Assembly: GCA_025560025.1 (NCBI GenBank)
Contig: CP048486.1
Location: forward strand, 1,740,001-1,804,000
Direction: 5' to 3'
Source: Agrobacterium tumefaciens
GTDB lineage: Bacteria > Pseudomonadota > Alphaproteobacteria > Rhizobiales > Rhizobiaceae
Length of the DNA: 64,000 nt
Under the pieces are notes generated by a model that made no database searches, had not been told where the DNA came from, and saw only the letters and a program-made list of their open reading frames with translations. Positions within the stretch are counted from its first letter, which is position 1. Each line of letters opens with the position of its first letter. Below, piece by piece: positions 47,852 through 57,657 of the stretch. A program made the translations under genes and the position numbers.

Positions 47852-48811
47852 ATGAAGCCGATTTCGATCATCGTCGATTGTGATCCCGGTATCGATGACA
47901 CCATTGCGCTCCTCACCGCATTCGTGTCGCCGGAACTCAATATCCTTGGCATCACGCCGGTCTGTGGCAACCAGCCGCTGGAGCGGACGGTGCGCAATGC
48001 CCTGCAGGTCTGCGAGCTTGGTGGACGAACCGATATCCCGGTCTATGCCGGCTGTTTCCGCCCGATGCTGCGTGAGCCGATCCATGGCCAGTTCCACGGC
48101 AAGACCGGGCTCGGAAACACCGTTCTGCCGGAGCCTGCCAAAAAGGTGGAAACCATGTCCGCCGTCGATTTCCTGATCGAAGCGCTGGGCGGGGCGGCTG
48201 AAAAGGGCGAGCGTATCACGCTCTGCTGCCTTGGCCCGATGACCAATGTTGCGGTTGCGTTGCGGATGAAGCCGCAGATCGCCGAGGGCATTGAGCGTAT
48301 CGTGATGATGGGCGGCGCCTATCGCGAACCCGGCAATCGCACGATGACCTCGGAATATAATGTTCTGGCCGATCCGCACGCCGTCCATGTTGTGTTTTCA
48401 AGCGGCATCCCGATTGTCGCGCTGGCGCTTGATGCCACCCATCAGGTGATGCTGAAGCCGGAACATGTCACCGAGTTTTCACGCGTCAGCGGTCGCATTT
48501 CGCAGACGCTGGCCGAGCTGATGGCCTTCTGGGACCGCAATGACGTTCCCCGCTACGGTTCGCGCGGCGGCCCGCTGCATGATCCGCTGGTCATGGCCTA
48601 TATCCTTGCGCCGCATCTGTTCGAAACACAGAAGGCGCGGGTCTTCGTCGAATATGAAAGCGAACTCTGCATGGGACAGACGATTGCCGACTGGTACGGC
48701 AAGAGCGGTCTCGAACCCAATGCCGACATCGTCACCAGGGTTGATGCCGAGGGCGTCATCGCCTTCTTCCTGGAACGGCTGTCACGTTACGCCGAAAAGG
48801 TGGTGGCATGA
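47852..48811 (+). CDS. nucleoside hydrolase 1 (IunH/RihA family)
   Basis: This is a 319-residue protein with the calcium-binding motif DCDPGIDD (about 9-16) and TLCCLGPMTNVAVALRMKP. A late SEYNVLADPHAVHVVFSSG segment is also characteristic. Family enzymes cut the N-glycosidic bond of nucleosides to release a base and ribose. The ATG at 47852 follows GAAGG, nine bases before; a TTG at 47846 is the outer alternative. It overlaps the second nucleoside hydrolase gene by four bases (ATGA). Confidence 0.92.
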   Translation: MKPISIIVDCDPGIDDTIALLTAFVSPELNILGITPVCGNQPLERTVRNALQVCELGGRTDIPVYAGCFRPMLREPIHGQFHGKTGLGNTVLPEPAKKVETMSAVDFLIEALGGAAEKGERITLCCLGPMTNVAVALRMKPQIAEGIERIVMMGGAYREPGNRTMTSEYNVLADPHAVHVVFSSGIPIVALALDATHQVMLKPEHVTEFSRVSGRISQTLAELMAFWDRNDVPRYGSRGGPLHDPLVMAYILAPHLFETQKARVFVEYESELCMGQTIADWYGKSGLEPNADIVTRVDAEGVIAFFLERLSRYAEKVVA

Positions 48812-49788
48812 AAGCGCATAAGGTCATCATCGATGCGGATCCCGGCGTCGATGACGCCGCCGCCATCCTGATGGCGCTCGCCTCGCCGGAGATCGAGGTT
48901 CTGGGCCTGTCCATCGTTGCCGGCAACGTGCCGCTGCACGACACCGTCGTCAATGCCTGCAAGCTGGTGGGCCTGAGCGGCAGGCGCGGCGTACCGGTTT
49001 ATGCCGGTGCCGGCGGACCGCTGGTGCGCGAGCAGGTGCTTGGCAAATATGCCCGTATCGGCGCTTTCGATGACGCGCTGGTCAAGGCCGGCGGGGTCGT
49101 GCCGGAAGAAGAAAATGCGGTGCAGTTCATCGTGCGAACCGCACGCGCCGCAGTAGATGCCGGCGAACAGATCACCATCTGCGCCATCGGGCCGATGACC
49201 AATATTGCGCTGGCGCTCGTCCAGCATCCGGATGTCGCGCGCGGCATCGGCCGGATCGTTGCCATGGGCGGTGCCTTTACCGCGCTCGGCCACCGCACGC
49301 CATGGGCGGAATTCAACATCTACGCCGACCCGCATGCCGCCGAGATCGTCTTCCAGTCTGGTGTGCCGATCGTGCTGATGCCGCTCGACATGACGTTCAA
49401 GGCGCTGTTCACGGCCGAACATTTTGAAAGATTCCGCGCCGGCGGTGAAGCGGGTGGTGCGCTCTTCAACCTGTTCTCCACCTTTGACCGTAGCGACGTC
49501 AAACGCTTCGGTCGCCCGGGCGGGCCGATCCACGATGCGACCACGATCGCGTGGCTGATCCGCCCTGAACTCTTCACCAGTTGCGAAGCTTTTGTCGGCG
49601 TACAGGTCACAGGCCTGACAATGGGTTATACCTATGCCGATTTCTACAGGAAGATGGACCGGGCGGCCAATGCCACCGTCGTCACCGATATTGACGAGAC
49701 CGGTTTCATCGAATTGCTGATCGAGCGCATCGCCCGTCATGGCGGCGAAGCACTCGGCGGACAAACACCGGGAGGCTCAAGATCATGA
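48808..49788 (+). CDS. nucleoside hydrolase 2 (IunH/RihA family)
   Basis: This 326-residue protein has DADPGVDDAAAILMALASPE at the N-terminus and TICAIGPMTNIALALVQHPD. WAEFNIYADPHAAEIVFQSG completes the family pattern. It is clearly related to the first hydrolase but diverged, so the two probably have different nucleoside or ring preferences. It overlaps the first hydrolase gene and the next permease gene by four bases each. Confidence 0.92.
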   Translation: MKAHKVIIDADPGVDDAAAILMALASPEIEVLGLSIVAGNVPLHDTVVNACKLVGLSGRRGVPVYAGAGGPLVREQVLGKYARIGAFDDALVKAGGVVPEEENAVQFIVRTARAAVDAGEQITICAIGPMTNIALALVQHPDVARGIGRIVAMGGAFTALGHRTPWAEFNIYADPHAAEIVFQSGVPIVLMPLDMTFKALFTAEHFERFRAGGEAGGALFNLFSTFDRSDVKRFGRPGGPIHDATTIAWLIRPELFTSCEAFVGVQVTGLTMGYTYADFYRKMDRAANATVVTDIDETGFIELLIERIARHGGEALGGQTPGGSRS

Positions 49789-50759
49789 GCGGATATATCC
49801 TAAGCCGGTCGATGCAGACCGTGCTCACCCTTCTCGTCATGTCGGTTCTGGTCTTTGCCGGCCTCTACCTCGTCGGCAATCCGGTCGACGTGTTGCTGAG
49901 CCCGACCGCGACGCCGGCTGAAAGGCTGCAGGTCATCCAGTCCTTCGGTCTCGACAAGCCGGTCTGGGAACAATACTGGCTGTTCCTGACCCGCGCGCTT
50001 TCAGGCGATCTTGGCAATTCCTTCGTGTTCAACCAGCCGGCGCTGACGCTGATCCTGAACCGCATGCCCGCCACGCTGGAACTTGCCTTTGTTGCGCTGT
50101 TCATGGCGCTCGTCATCGGCATTCCACTCGGCGTTTATGCCGGCCTGAAGCCGAAGGGCCTCATCTCCAGGTCGATCATGACCTTCTCCATCCTCGGCTT
50201 CAGCCTGCCGACCTTCTGGATCGGTCTCGTCATGATCATGTTTTTCAGCGTCTATCTGGGCTGGCTGCCGGCATCCGGCCGCGGCGACACCGTGTCCGTA
50301 CTCGGCGTGCCGCTCAGCCTCTTCACGCTGGACGGCCTGTCCCATCTTCTGCTGCCGGCCTTCAATCTGGCGCTGTTCAAGATTTCGCTCGTCATCCGTC
50401 TCACCCGCGCCGGCGTGATGGAAACCATGCAGCTGGATTTTGTCCGTTTCGCCCGGGCCAAGGGTCTGACGGAGCGCCGTATCGTTACCGTGCATGTCAT
50501 GAAGAACACGCTGATCCCGCTGATTACCGTCATCGGCCTCGAACTCGGCTCGCTGATTGCCTTCGCCGTCGTCACCGAAACGATCTTCGCATGGCCGGGC
50601 ATGGGCAAGCTGATCATCGACGCCATCGGCGTTCTCGATCGCCCCGTTATCCTTGCCTATCTGATGATCACCGTCGTGATGTTCAGCGTCATCAATCTTC
50701 TGGTCGACATTCTTTATTCCTTGGTCGACCCCCGCGTCCGTCTTGAGGGGAATTCGTGA
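49785..50759 (+). CDS. Dpp-type ABC transporter permease (DppB-like)
   Basis: The protein has 324 residues and about six membrane segments, with GNPVDVLLSPTATPAERLQV and FLTRALSGDLGNSFVFNQPA. The EAA loop reads VRFARAKGLTERRIVTVHVM. GGGAGG precedes the ATG. It is in an operon with DppC-like and double ATPase genes and the family 5 binding protein. Confidence 0.93.
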   Translation: MSGYILSRSMQTVLTLLVMSVLVFAGLYLVGNPVDVLLSPTATPAERLQVIQSFGLDKPVWEQYWLFLTRALSGDLGNSFVFNQPALTLILNRMPATLELAFVALFMALVIGIPLGVYAGLKPKGLISRSIMTFSILGFSLPTFWIGLVMIMFFSVYLGWLPASGRGDTVSVLGVPLSLFTLDGLSHLLLPAFNLALFKISLVIRLTRAGVMETMQLDFVRFARAKGLTERRIVTVHVMKNTLIPLITVIGLELGSLIAFAVVTETIFAWPGMGKLIIDAIGVLDRPVILAYLMITVVMFSVINLLVDILYSLVDPRVRLEGNS

Positions 50760-51697
50760 TGACCGACAGCAAGTCCCCGACCGTTTCGGTTCACGCCGCC
50801 ACAAGCAGCGACACCCGCGCGACCTCCCGTTCGCCGGGCCGGGAAGTCGTTTACGCGCTGCTGCATGACAAGCTCGCCTTGATCGGCATCGTGCTGGTGA
50901 CGGTCTTTATCCTCGCCGCCGTTTTCGCGCCGATGATCGCGCCGCAGAACCCTTACGATCTCGCCCAGCTCGACATTATGGACGGCCGCCTGCCGCCGCT
51001 TTCGAAAAGCATGTCGGGTCTGACCTATCTGATCGGCACCGATACGCAGGGTCGCGACCTGTTCAGCGCCATTCTCTATGGCCTGCGCACCAGTATTCTC
51101 GTCGGCCTGTCGAGTGCGGCGATTGCACTCGTCATCGGTGCCTCCATCGGCCTAATCAGCGCCTATGCCGGTGGTCGGCTGGATTCCATCCTGATGCGTA
51201 TCGTTGACATTCAGCTGAGCTTCCCGGCTATTCTGATCGCGCTGATCTTCCTCGCCATTCTCGGTCAGGGCGTTGACAAGATCATTCTGGCGCTGGTGGT
51301 CACGCAATGGGCCTATTATGCGCGTACGATCCGCGGCTCCGCGCTGGTGGAGCGCAAGCGTGCCTATGTGGATGCGGCCCGCTCCATGGCGCTGCCGGAC
51401 CGCAGCATTCTATTCCGGCATATTCTGCCCAATTGCCTGCCGCCGCTGATCGTTGTCGCCACCATGCGCGTCGCCTATGCCATCATGCTGGAAGCGACCC
51501 TGTCCTTCCTCGGCATCGGCCTGCCGGTGACGGAGCCCTCGCTCGGTCTGTTGATCTCGAACGGGTTCGAATATCTGCTTTCCGGCGATTACTGGATCAG
51601 CTTCTTTCCGGGCCTCGTCCTGCTGTTGCTCATCGTCGCGATCAACCTGATCGGCGATGCCCTGCGCGACATTCTCAATCCGCGACGGGAGGGCTGA
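50759..51697 (+). CDS. Dpp-type ABC transporter permease (DppC-like)
   Basis: The protein has 312 residues with an N-terminal cytoplasmic tail and about six membrane segments. The diagnostic segment is YLIGTDTQGRDLFSAILYGL. The EAA loop is YVDAARSMALPDRSILFRHI. The ATG at 50759 lies eight bases after GAGGGG and overlaps the previous stop (TGATG). A GTG at 50756 is an alternative start. Confidence 0.92.
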   Translation: MTDSKSPTVSVHAATSSDTRATSRSPGREVVYALLHDKLALIGIVLVTVFILAAVFAPMIAPQNPYDLAQLDIMDGRLPPLSKSMSGLTYLIGTDTQGRDLFSAILYGLRTSILVGLSSAAIALVIGASIGLISAYAGGRLDSILMRIVDIQLSFPAILIALIFLAILGQGVDKIILALVVTQWAYYARTIRGSALVERKRAYVDAARSMALPDRSILFRHILPNCLPPLIVVATMRVAYAIMLEATLSFLGIGLPVTEPSLGLLISNGFEYLLSGDYWISFFPGLVLLLLIVAINLIGDALRDILNPRREG

Positions 51698-51701
51698 TGC
51701 C

Positions 51702-53519
51702 ATGACCGCACCAATGACCAATCCGATCCTGTCGATTTCAAACCTCAATACGGCCTTCCGCGTCGGCGGCGAATGGCGCAATGTCGTCAACGATGTCAGC
51801 TTCGACATCAATGCGAAGGAGACCGTCGCCGTCGTCGGTGAATCCGGTTCCGGCAAGAGCGTCACGGCCATGTCGATCATGCGGCTTCTGTCGCCCGGTA
51901 ATTCGCGGGTGACCGGCCGTATCGATTTCGAGGGCAAGGACCTTCTGTCTCTCCCGCTCGAGGCCATGCAGAAAATCCGCGGCAACCGCATTGGCATGAT
52001 CTTTCAGGAACCGATGACATCGCTCAATCCGGTCCTGAAGATCGGCCAGCAGATCACCGAAGTTCTGGTGCAGCACCGCGGCATGTCGCATGCGCAGGCG
52101 GAAGCCGAAGCCGTGCGGCTGCTGGAGAAGGTACGCATTCCCTCAGCGAAATCGCGTCTCAACGAATATCCGATGAATTTTTCCGGCGGCATGCGCCAGC
52201 GTGTCGTCATCGCCATCGCACTTGCCTGCGACCCGAAGCTGCTGATTGCCGATGAGCCGACGACGGCGCTCGATGTCACCATTCAGGCGCAGATCCTCGA
52301 ACTGATCAAGACCCTGCAGGAAGAGGAGGGCATGTCGGTTCTCTTCATCACCCACGACATGGGTGTTGTCGCCGAAATCTCCGACCGCACGGTGGTGATG
52401 TTCCGCGGTGAGCAGGTTGAAACCGGCACGACGCATGATCTATTTGCCGGCGCCAGCCACCCCTATACGCGTGCGCTCCTTTCCGTCGTGCCGCAGCTCG
52501 GTTCGATGACCGGCAGGGACCGGCCGCTGCGCTTCCCGCGCGTGGACATGGCGACCGGCGAGATCGAGCCCGTCAAGCCGACGGAGGATACGGTCAAGCG
52601 GGATACGCCGCCGATCCTCAAGGTCGACAATCTGATCACGCGCTTCCCGATCAAGCAGGGTTTCCTGCGCAAGACGATCGGCCGCATTCACGCTGTCGAG
52701 GGCGTCTCGCTGGAGCTGCGGCAGGGCGAAACCCTCTCGCTTGTCGGCGAATCCGGTTGCGGCAAGTCCACCACCGGCCGCTCGATCATCCGGCTGACGG
52801 ATCCCGTCTCCGGTAAGGTCAGCATCGGCGGCAAGGATGTGTTGAAAGCCGGCAAGGGTGAGCTTGCCGATATTCGCCGCCAGGCGCAGATGATCTTCCA
52901 GGACCCGTTTGAAAGCCTGAACCCGCGCATCCGTGTCGGTCAGGCGATTGCGGAACCGATTATCGCGCATGGGCTGGCGACCGCTTCGCAAGCCCATGAG
53001 CGCGTCGGCAATCTCCTCGAACGCGTGGGGCTTTCCGCCTCGATGGCCGATCGTTTCCCGCATGAGTTCTCCGGCGGCCAGCGCCAGCGCGTGTGCATTG
53101 CGCGCGCATTGGCACTGGAACCGAAGCTGTTGATCGCCGATGAATCCGTTTCCGCGCTCGATGTGTCGGTAAAGGCGCAGGTCATCAACCTGATGCTTGA
53201 CCTGCAGGAAAAATACGGTCTGGGTTATCTCTTCATCAGCCATGATATGGCCGTTGTGGAGCGCATCAGCCACCGCGTTGCCGTCATGTATCTCGGTGAG
53301 ATCGTCGAGATCGGCTCACGTCAGGCCGTGTTCGAAAACCCGCAGCACGACTATACCAAACGGCTGATGGCAGCAGTGCCGATTGCCGATCCTTCACGCC
53401 GGCAGACGCGGCGGATTTCCAATGAGGAGATCAAAAGCCCGTTCCGCCCCGCCGATTACGTGCCGCCGAAGCGCGTTTACGAAGAGGCCGGTGAAGGGCA
53501 CTTCGTGCTGGTTGCATAG
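51702..53519 (+). CDS. double ATP-binding protein of a Dpp-type ABC transporter (DppD-DppF fused)
   Basis: This 605-residue protein has two ATPase domains. The first has Walker A GESGSGKSV, signature NFSGGMRQRVVIAIALACDP and Walker B LLIADEPTTALDVT. The second has Walker A GESGCGKST, signature EFSGGQRQRVCIARALALEP and Walker B LLIADESVSALDVS. One chain thus supplies both nucleotide-binding sites, a common form in this family. The start at 51702 follows GGGAGGG. It ends the operon. Confidence 0.93.
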   Translation: MTAPMTNPILSISNLNTAFRVGGEWRNVVNDVSFDINAKETVAVVGESGSGKSVTAMSIMRLLSPGNSRVTGRIDFEGKDLLSLPLEAMQKIRGNRIGMIFQEPMTSLNPVLKIGQQITEVLVQHRGMSHAQAEAEAVRLLEKVRIPSAKSRLNEYPMNFSGGMRQRVVIAIALACDPKLLIADEPTTALDVTIQAQILELIKTLQEEEGMSVLFITHDMGVVAEISDRTVVMFRGEQVETGTTHDLFAGASHPYTRALLSVVPQLGSMTGRDRPLRFPRVDMATGEIEPVKPTEDTVKRDTPPILKVDNLITRFPIKQGFLRKTIGRIHAVEGVSLELRQGETLSLVGESGCGKSTTGRSIIRLTDPVSGKVSIGGKDVLKAGKGELADIRRQAQMIFQDPFESLNPRIRVGQAIAEPIIAHGLATASQAHERVGNLLERVGLSASMADRFPHEFSGGQRQRVCIARALALEPKLLIADESVSALDVSVKAQVINLMLDLQEKYGLGYLFISHDMAVVERISHRVAVMYLGEIVEIGSRQAVFENPQHDYTKRLMAAVPIADPSRRQTRRISNEEIKSPFRPADYVPPKRVYEEAGEGHFVLVA

Positions 53520-53638
53520 GCGCGCTGAGTTCGATTTCGTGCTGGCCCGTGTTGACGGCCATGTGTACATTGCCTGGCTCTGGCGGGGTCGCGCTGGCCC
53601 AATGGCCAGCGTGATCGTCAATGCACGAGGTGAGCGTG

Positions 53639-54097
53639 ATGGTCGACAGAAAATCGGAGAAAGCTGCCAGTATCGCAGGCTCCAAACATCCGGATGCAGC
53701 GCCGAAGCTCCTTTCGGGCGGCAATCCCCAGATTGCCAAAGGCTATGGCGATGCGCCGGTGCAGGCTTATATTGCAGCCATGCCGGAGTGGAAAAGTGCT
53801 CTCGGAGCTCGCATCGACGCATTGATCGAGAACATCGTTCCCGACGTACACAAGGCGGTGAAGTGGAACTCGCCTTTTTACGGGAGGGAGGGGGATGTCT
53901 GGTTTCTCGCCCTTCATTGTTTTACGAAATACGTCAAGGTTACCTTCTTCGACGGCGCATCGTTGCAGCCGATGCCGCCCGGCACCTCCAAACAACAGAA
54001 AGTTCGCTACCTCGATATTCACGAGGGCGCATTCGATGAAGCGCAGTTCATCGAGTGGGTAAAGCAGGCGAGCCAGTTGCCCGGCGAAAAGATGTAG
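53639..54097 (+). CDS. DUF1801 domain protein
   Basis: The protein has 152 residues. The DUF1801 core is VQAYIAAMPEWKSALGARID, then VPDVHKAVKWNSPFYGREGD and CFTKYVKVTFFDGASLQPMP. These small proteins of the YdhG/SRPBCC-neighbouring group have no assigned reaction. The ATG at 53639 follows GAGGTGAGC. The gene stands alone between the Dpp operon and the pentitol module. Confidence 0.82.
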   Translation: MVDRKSEKAASIAGSKHPDAAPKLLSGGNPQIAKGYGDAPVQAYIAAMPEWKSALGARIDALIENIVPDVHKAVKWNSPFYGREGDVWFLALHCFTKYVKVTFFDGASLQPMPPGTSKQQKVRYLDIHEGAFDEAQFIEWVKQASQLPGEKM

Positions 54098-54222
54098 GTG
54101 GCTCGGCGCGCTTGTTTGGCGGGCTAAAGGGTGCCGGCGAATCACGTCATTTTTCGCGCTTTGAAAAAGCGGCAACTGGTTGCGGATGATGAGAAATTCC
54201 GGCCCCCTCGATACAGTTTTTC

Positions 54223-54312
54223 CGCTGTGAAGAAAAACCGGCCGATCCGGCGGATTTCTGTTTACTTTTGCCGAAGTTGCACCACATCACGCTGTTTGAA
54301 TTCGCTGTGAAG
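54223..54312. promoter_or_regulatory. two CGCTGTGAAG direct repeats upstream of the dehydrogenase gene
   Basis: Identical 10-mers occur at 54223-54232 and 54303-54312, 80 bases apart, ending 25 bases before the dehydrogenase ATG. AraC-type regulators bind direct repeats, and one is encoded just downstream. Chance repetition is possible. Confidence 0.3.
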
Positions 54313-54337
54313 CGTATCGCAAACGACGGAGAATGAG

Positions 54338-55375
54338 ATGAAGGCACTGGTGCTCGAAGAAAAAGGAAAGCTCTCGCTCAGGGAGTTTGATATTGCCAGC
54401 AAGCTCGGGCCGAAGGATGTGCGCATCCGCACCCATACGGTCGGCATCTGCGGTTCGGACGTCCATTATTATACCCATGGCAAAATCGGCCATTTCGTCG
54501 TGAAGGCGCCGATGGTGCTTGGCCATGAAGCATCTGGAACGGTTGTCGAGACCGGTGCCGAGGTGACCCATCTGAAGGCCGGCGACCGTGTCTGCATGGA
54601 GCCTGGCATTCCCGACCCGACATCGCGTGCCTCCAAGCTTGGCATCTACAATGTCGATCCGGCCGTCAGCTTCTGGGCGACCCCTCCCGTCCATGGTTGC
54701 CTGACGCCGGAAGTCATTCATCCCGCAGCCTTCACCTACAAGCTGCCCGACAATGTTTCATTTGCCGAGGGCGCCATGGTCGAACCCTTCGCCATCGGCA
54801 TGCAGGCAGCGCTGAGAGCGCGCATCCAGCCCGGTGATATTGCCGTGGTGACGGGTGCCGGCCCGATCGGTATGATGGTGGCGCTGGCCGCCCTGGCTGG
54901 CGGTTGCGCCAAGGTGATCGTCGCCGATCTCGCCCAGCCGAAGCTGGATATCATAGCCGCCTATGACGGGATCGAAACCGTCAATATCCGCGAGCACAAC
55001 CTCGCCGAAGCGGTTGCGGCTGCGACGGACGGCTGGGGTTGCGATATCGTCTTCGAATGCTCCGGTGCTGCACCTGCCGTGCTCGGAATGGCGAAACTGG
55101 CGCGGCCCGGCGGTGCAATCGTTCTCGTCGGCATGCCGGTCGATCCGGTTCCGGTCGATATTGTCGGCCTGCAGGCCAAGGAGCTTCGGGTGGAGACGGT
55201 TTTCCGCTACGCCAATGTCTATGACCGGGCGGTCGCCCTCATCGCATCCGGCAAGGTTGACCTGAAGCCGCTGATTTCCGCAACCATTCCCTTTGAAGAC
55301 AGCATCGCCGGTTTTGATCGCGCGGTGGAGGCAAGGGAAACGGACGTGAAACTGCAAATTCTGATGCCGCAATAA
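54338..55375 (+). CDS. xylitol/sorbitol-type zinc-dependent NAD dehydrogenase
   Basis: This 345-residue medium-chain dehydrogenase has the catalytic-zinc ligands Cys38 ([16 protein letters not shown]), His63-Glu64 (VLGHEASG) and Glu149. The cofactor motif [14 protein letters not shown] is near residue 173. The pattern matches polyol dehydrogenases that oxidise xylitol, sorbitol or related sugar alcohols. The lobe that usually holds four cysteines for the structural zinc reads [18 protein letters not shown] here and has none. GGAG precedes the ATG. It is transcribed toward the AraC regulator and the pentitol operon. Confidence 0.88.
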   Translation: MKALVLEEKGKLSLREFDIASKLGPKDVRIRTHTVGICGSDVHYYTHGKIGHFVVKAPMVLGHEASGTVVETGAEVTHLKAGDRVCMEPGIPDPTSRASKLGIYNVDPAVSFWATPPVHGCLTPEVIHPAAFTYKLPDNVSFAEGAMVEPFAIGMQAALRARIQPGDIAVVTGAGPIGMMVALAALAGGCAKVIVADLAQPKLDIIAAYDGIETVNIREHNLAEAVAAATDGWGCDIVFECSGAAPAVLGMAKLARPGGAIVLVGMPVDPVPVDIVGLQAKELRVETVFRYANVYDRAVALIASGKVDLKPLISATIPFEDSIAGFDRAVEARETDVKLQILMPQ

Positions 55376-55750
55376 GTCGCTGCGGCTCATTGCCCGCTGA
55401 TGATCGAGCGGCAAATACCCTGCGGAAAAGTATGAGCGCGAACTGCCGGTGACAGGTGGATCGCGCTCTAAAAATTCATCATCTCTTTTTGCTCCATGCG
55501 CATTATATGGGCGTATCACGCAAAATTGCGCAGGAAATTCGGCATGGCGGCGGCCATCGTCGGCGCCTTCCGCATCGGACTATTCAATTCCCGACAAAAA
55601 ACAGTCAAAAAAGTATCAGCAATTTCCCCGGCATGATGTGGAACTATGCGCGGCAAGCCATATGCTCTCCGTCAACGCCTGGGACGAGCCATAAAGAGGA
55701 ATGGCTTTGCTCCGTAAATGCGGCGGACGTGACTGAAGGGAGGAATATTG
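55376..55750 (+). other. intergenic region upstream of the AraC gene
   Basis: This 375-base stretch is moderately AT-rich in the centre (AAAAAACAGTCAAAAAAG near 55600). It probably contains the promoter of the AraC gene and perhaps operator half-sites. No coding sequence, repeat or terminator is convincing. Confidence 0.45.
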
Positions 55751-56635
55751 ATGCAGCCCGATCTGGAACTGGTGCACATCCGCAAGGGCGAATCCTTCGC
55801 TGCCTGGCGGCATGGCTATCCGTTCCGCACCGTGCGCTGGCACTACCATCCCGAATATGAAATTCATCTGGTCGTGGCGACTTCAGGCACGTTCTATATC
55901 GGTGACTTCGTCGGTCGCTTCGGCCCCGGTCAGCTCATCATGACCGGTCCCAATCTCCCCCAGAACTGGATCAGCGAGATCGAGCCGGACGAGATCGTGC
56001 CGACACGCTCTCTCGTGATCCAGTTTCCGGAGAGCTTTATCGAGGATGCCTGCGCTTCCATGTCGGAGATGGATGTGGTGCGTGCGCTGCTGGATCGCAG
56101 CCGCCGCGGCATTCTGTTTGACGACGAGACGAGCGACCGCGTTCGCCCGCTGATTCTTCGGTTGATCGAAGCGCAGGGTCTGACGCGTCTGGCGCTTTTC
56201 TGGGAAATTCTCGACCTCCTGGTCAATGCGCCGTCTTCCGAGGTGCTGGCAAGCCTGAGCTACGAACTTGATCTGACCGGCATCGGTGACAGCGGTATCA
56301 ACCGCGCTCTGTCGCATCTGCGCCAGCATCTGACGGAGCAGGTCGAGGAAATCGATCTTGCCGACATGGTGGGCCAGAGCCCGAGCGCCTTTTCCCGTGC
56401 CTTCAAGCGTCATACGGGAACGACGCTGGTGCGGTATCGCAATCAGTTACGCATTGATCTTGCCTGCCAGATGCTCTTGGCGGATCAGGAGGTGAAGGTG
56501 GCGGAGGTCTGCTATGATGTGGGCTTCTCCAACCTTTCGAATTTCAACCGGCATTTCCTGAAGCTGAAGGGAATGTCGCCATCGAGGTTCCGGACCATAT
56601 TCGCGGCCCAGAAGGCGGCGGTCATGGCGGACTAA
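55751..56635 (+). CDS. AraC-family transcriptional regulator
   Basis: This is a 294-residue regulator with an N-terminal cupin-like sensor (FRTVRWHYHPEYEIHLVVAT, residues about 27-46). The C-terminal double helix-turn-helix includes LADMVGQSPSAFSRAFKRHT and VAEVCYDVGFSNLSNFNRHF. The ATG at 55751 follows GGGAGGAAT. It lies between the polyol dehydrogenase gene and the ribose-type transporter operon and probably activates both in response to a pentitol. Confidence 0.92.
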   Translation: MQPDLELVHIRKGESFAAWRHGYPFRTVRWHYHPEYEIHLVVATSGTFYIGDFVGRFGPGQLIMTGPNLPQNWISEIEPDEIVPTRSLVIQFPESFIEDACASMSEMDVVRALLDRSRRGILFDDETSDRVRPLILRLIEAQGLTRLALFWEILDLLVNAPSSEVLASLSYELDLTGIGDSGINRALSHLRQHLTEQVEEIDLADMVGQSPSAFSRAFKRHTGTTLVRYRNQLRIDLACQMLLADQEVKVAEVCYDVGFSNLSNFNRHFLKLKGMSPSRFRTIFAAQKAAVMAD

Positions 56636-56731
56636 ACCAGCGAGACATCACGGATTTTCACCAATTCGGGCAGAGGACTGTCCGGAAACGGGCCCTTATT
56701 GCCCAAACTTTCCAAACGGGAGGAAGTTACA

Positions 56732-57643
56732 ATGACGATGAAATCGAAACTGCTGATGGCGACAGCCGCAATTGCAATGATGGCCGCTCCGGCGCTCGCG
56801 CAGGAAAAGCTGAAGATCGGCATGACCTTTCAGGAGCTGAACAACCCCTATTTCGTGTCGATGCAGGAAGCGCTGAAGGAAGCTGCGGCAAGCATCGGCG
56901 CTGACGTCGTCGTCACCGATGCCGGTCATGATGTGGCAAAGCAGATTTCCGATGTTGAAGACATGCTTCAGCAGAAGATCGACATCCTGCTCCTGAACCC
57001 CACCGACAGCGCCGGCATCGAAGCCGCCGTGCATGCCGCCAAGGCTGCGGGTGTGACGGTCGTTGCCGTCGACGCCAATGCCAATGGCCCGGTCGATACC
57101 TTCGTCGGCTCCAAGAACCGTGATGCAGGCTACAAGTCGTGCAAATACCTCGGTGAAGCGCTCGGCGGCAAGGGCGAAGTCGCAATCCTCGACGGCATTC
57201 CGGTCGTGCCGATCCTGCAGCGCGTTGAAGGCTGCAAGGCAGCGCTTGCCGAATTCGCCGACATCAAGCTGGTCGACACGCAGAATGGTCGTCAGGACCG
57301 CTCCGTTGCTCTCGGTGTTGTCGAAAACATGATCCAGTCGCGTCCGAACCTTGCCGGTATCTTCTCGGTGAATGACGGTGGTGCGATGGGCGCACTCGCT
57401 GCGATCCAGGGGTCCGGCAAGGACATCAAGCTGACCTCGGTTGACGGCGCTCCGGAAGCGGTGAAGGCAATTGCCGACGGTGGCCCTTTCATCGAAACCA
57501 CCGCGCAGTTCCCGCGTGACCAGGTCCGTGTCGGCCTTGCCATGGCGCTTGCCCAGAAGTGGGGTGCCCGCGTCGTGCCGAAGGAAGTGCCGATCGACGT
57601 CATGGTCGTCGACAGCAAAAACGCCGGCGAGTTCAGCTGGTAA
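56732..57643 (+). CDS. ribose-type (CUT2) ABC substrate-binding protein
   Basis: This 303-residue periplasmic protein has a signal peptide ending near APALAQ. IGMTFQELNNPYFVSMQEAL follows, then DILLLNPTDSAGIEAAVHAA and IFSVNDGGAMGALAAIQGSG. These are RbsB-family landmarks. The ATG at 56732 follows GGGAGGAAG. It is the first gene of the operon. A hairpin after it may set its higher expression. The ligand is probably ribitol or another pentitol, judged from the downstream enzymes. Confidence 0.92.
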   Translation: MTMKSKLLMATAAIAMMAAPALAQEKLKIGMTFQELNNPYFVSMQEALKEAAASIGADVVVTDAGHDVAKQISDVEDMLQQKIDILLLNPTDSAGIEAAVHAAKAAGVTVVAVDANANGPVDTFVGSKNRDAGYKSCKYLGEALGGKGEVAILDGIPVVPILQRVEGCKAALAEFADIKLVDTQNGRQDRSVALGVVENMIQSRPNLAGIFSVNDGGAMGALAAIQGSGKDIKLTSVDGAPEAVKAIADGGPFIETTAQFPRDQVRVGLAMALAQKWGARVVPKEVPIDVMVVDSKNAGEFSW

Positions 57644-57657
57644 GAACTCCTCCCAGG

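Noticed and set aside
45355..53519. Simple dipeptide transport operon
   Set aside because: Two nucleoside hydrolases and an aldolase are encoded within the same overlapping gene run, so a plain peptide role is unlikely.
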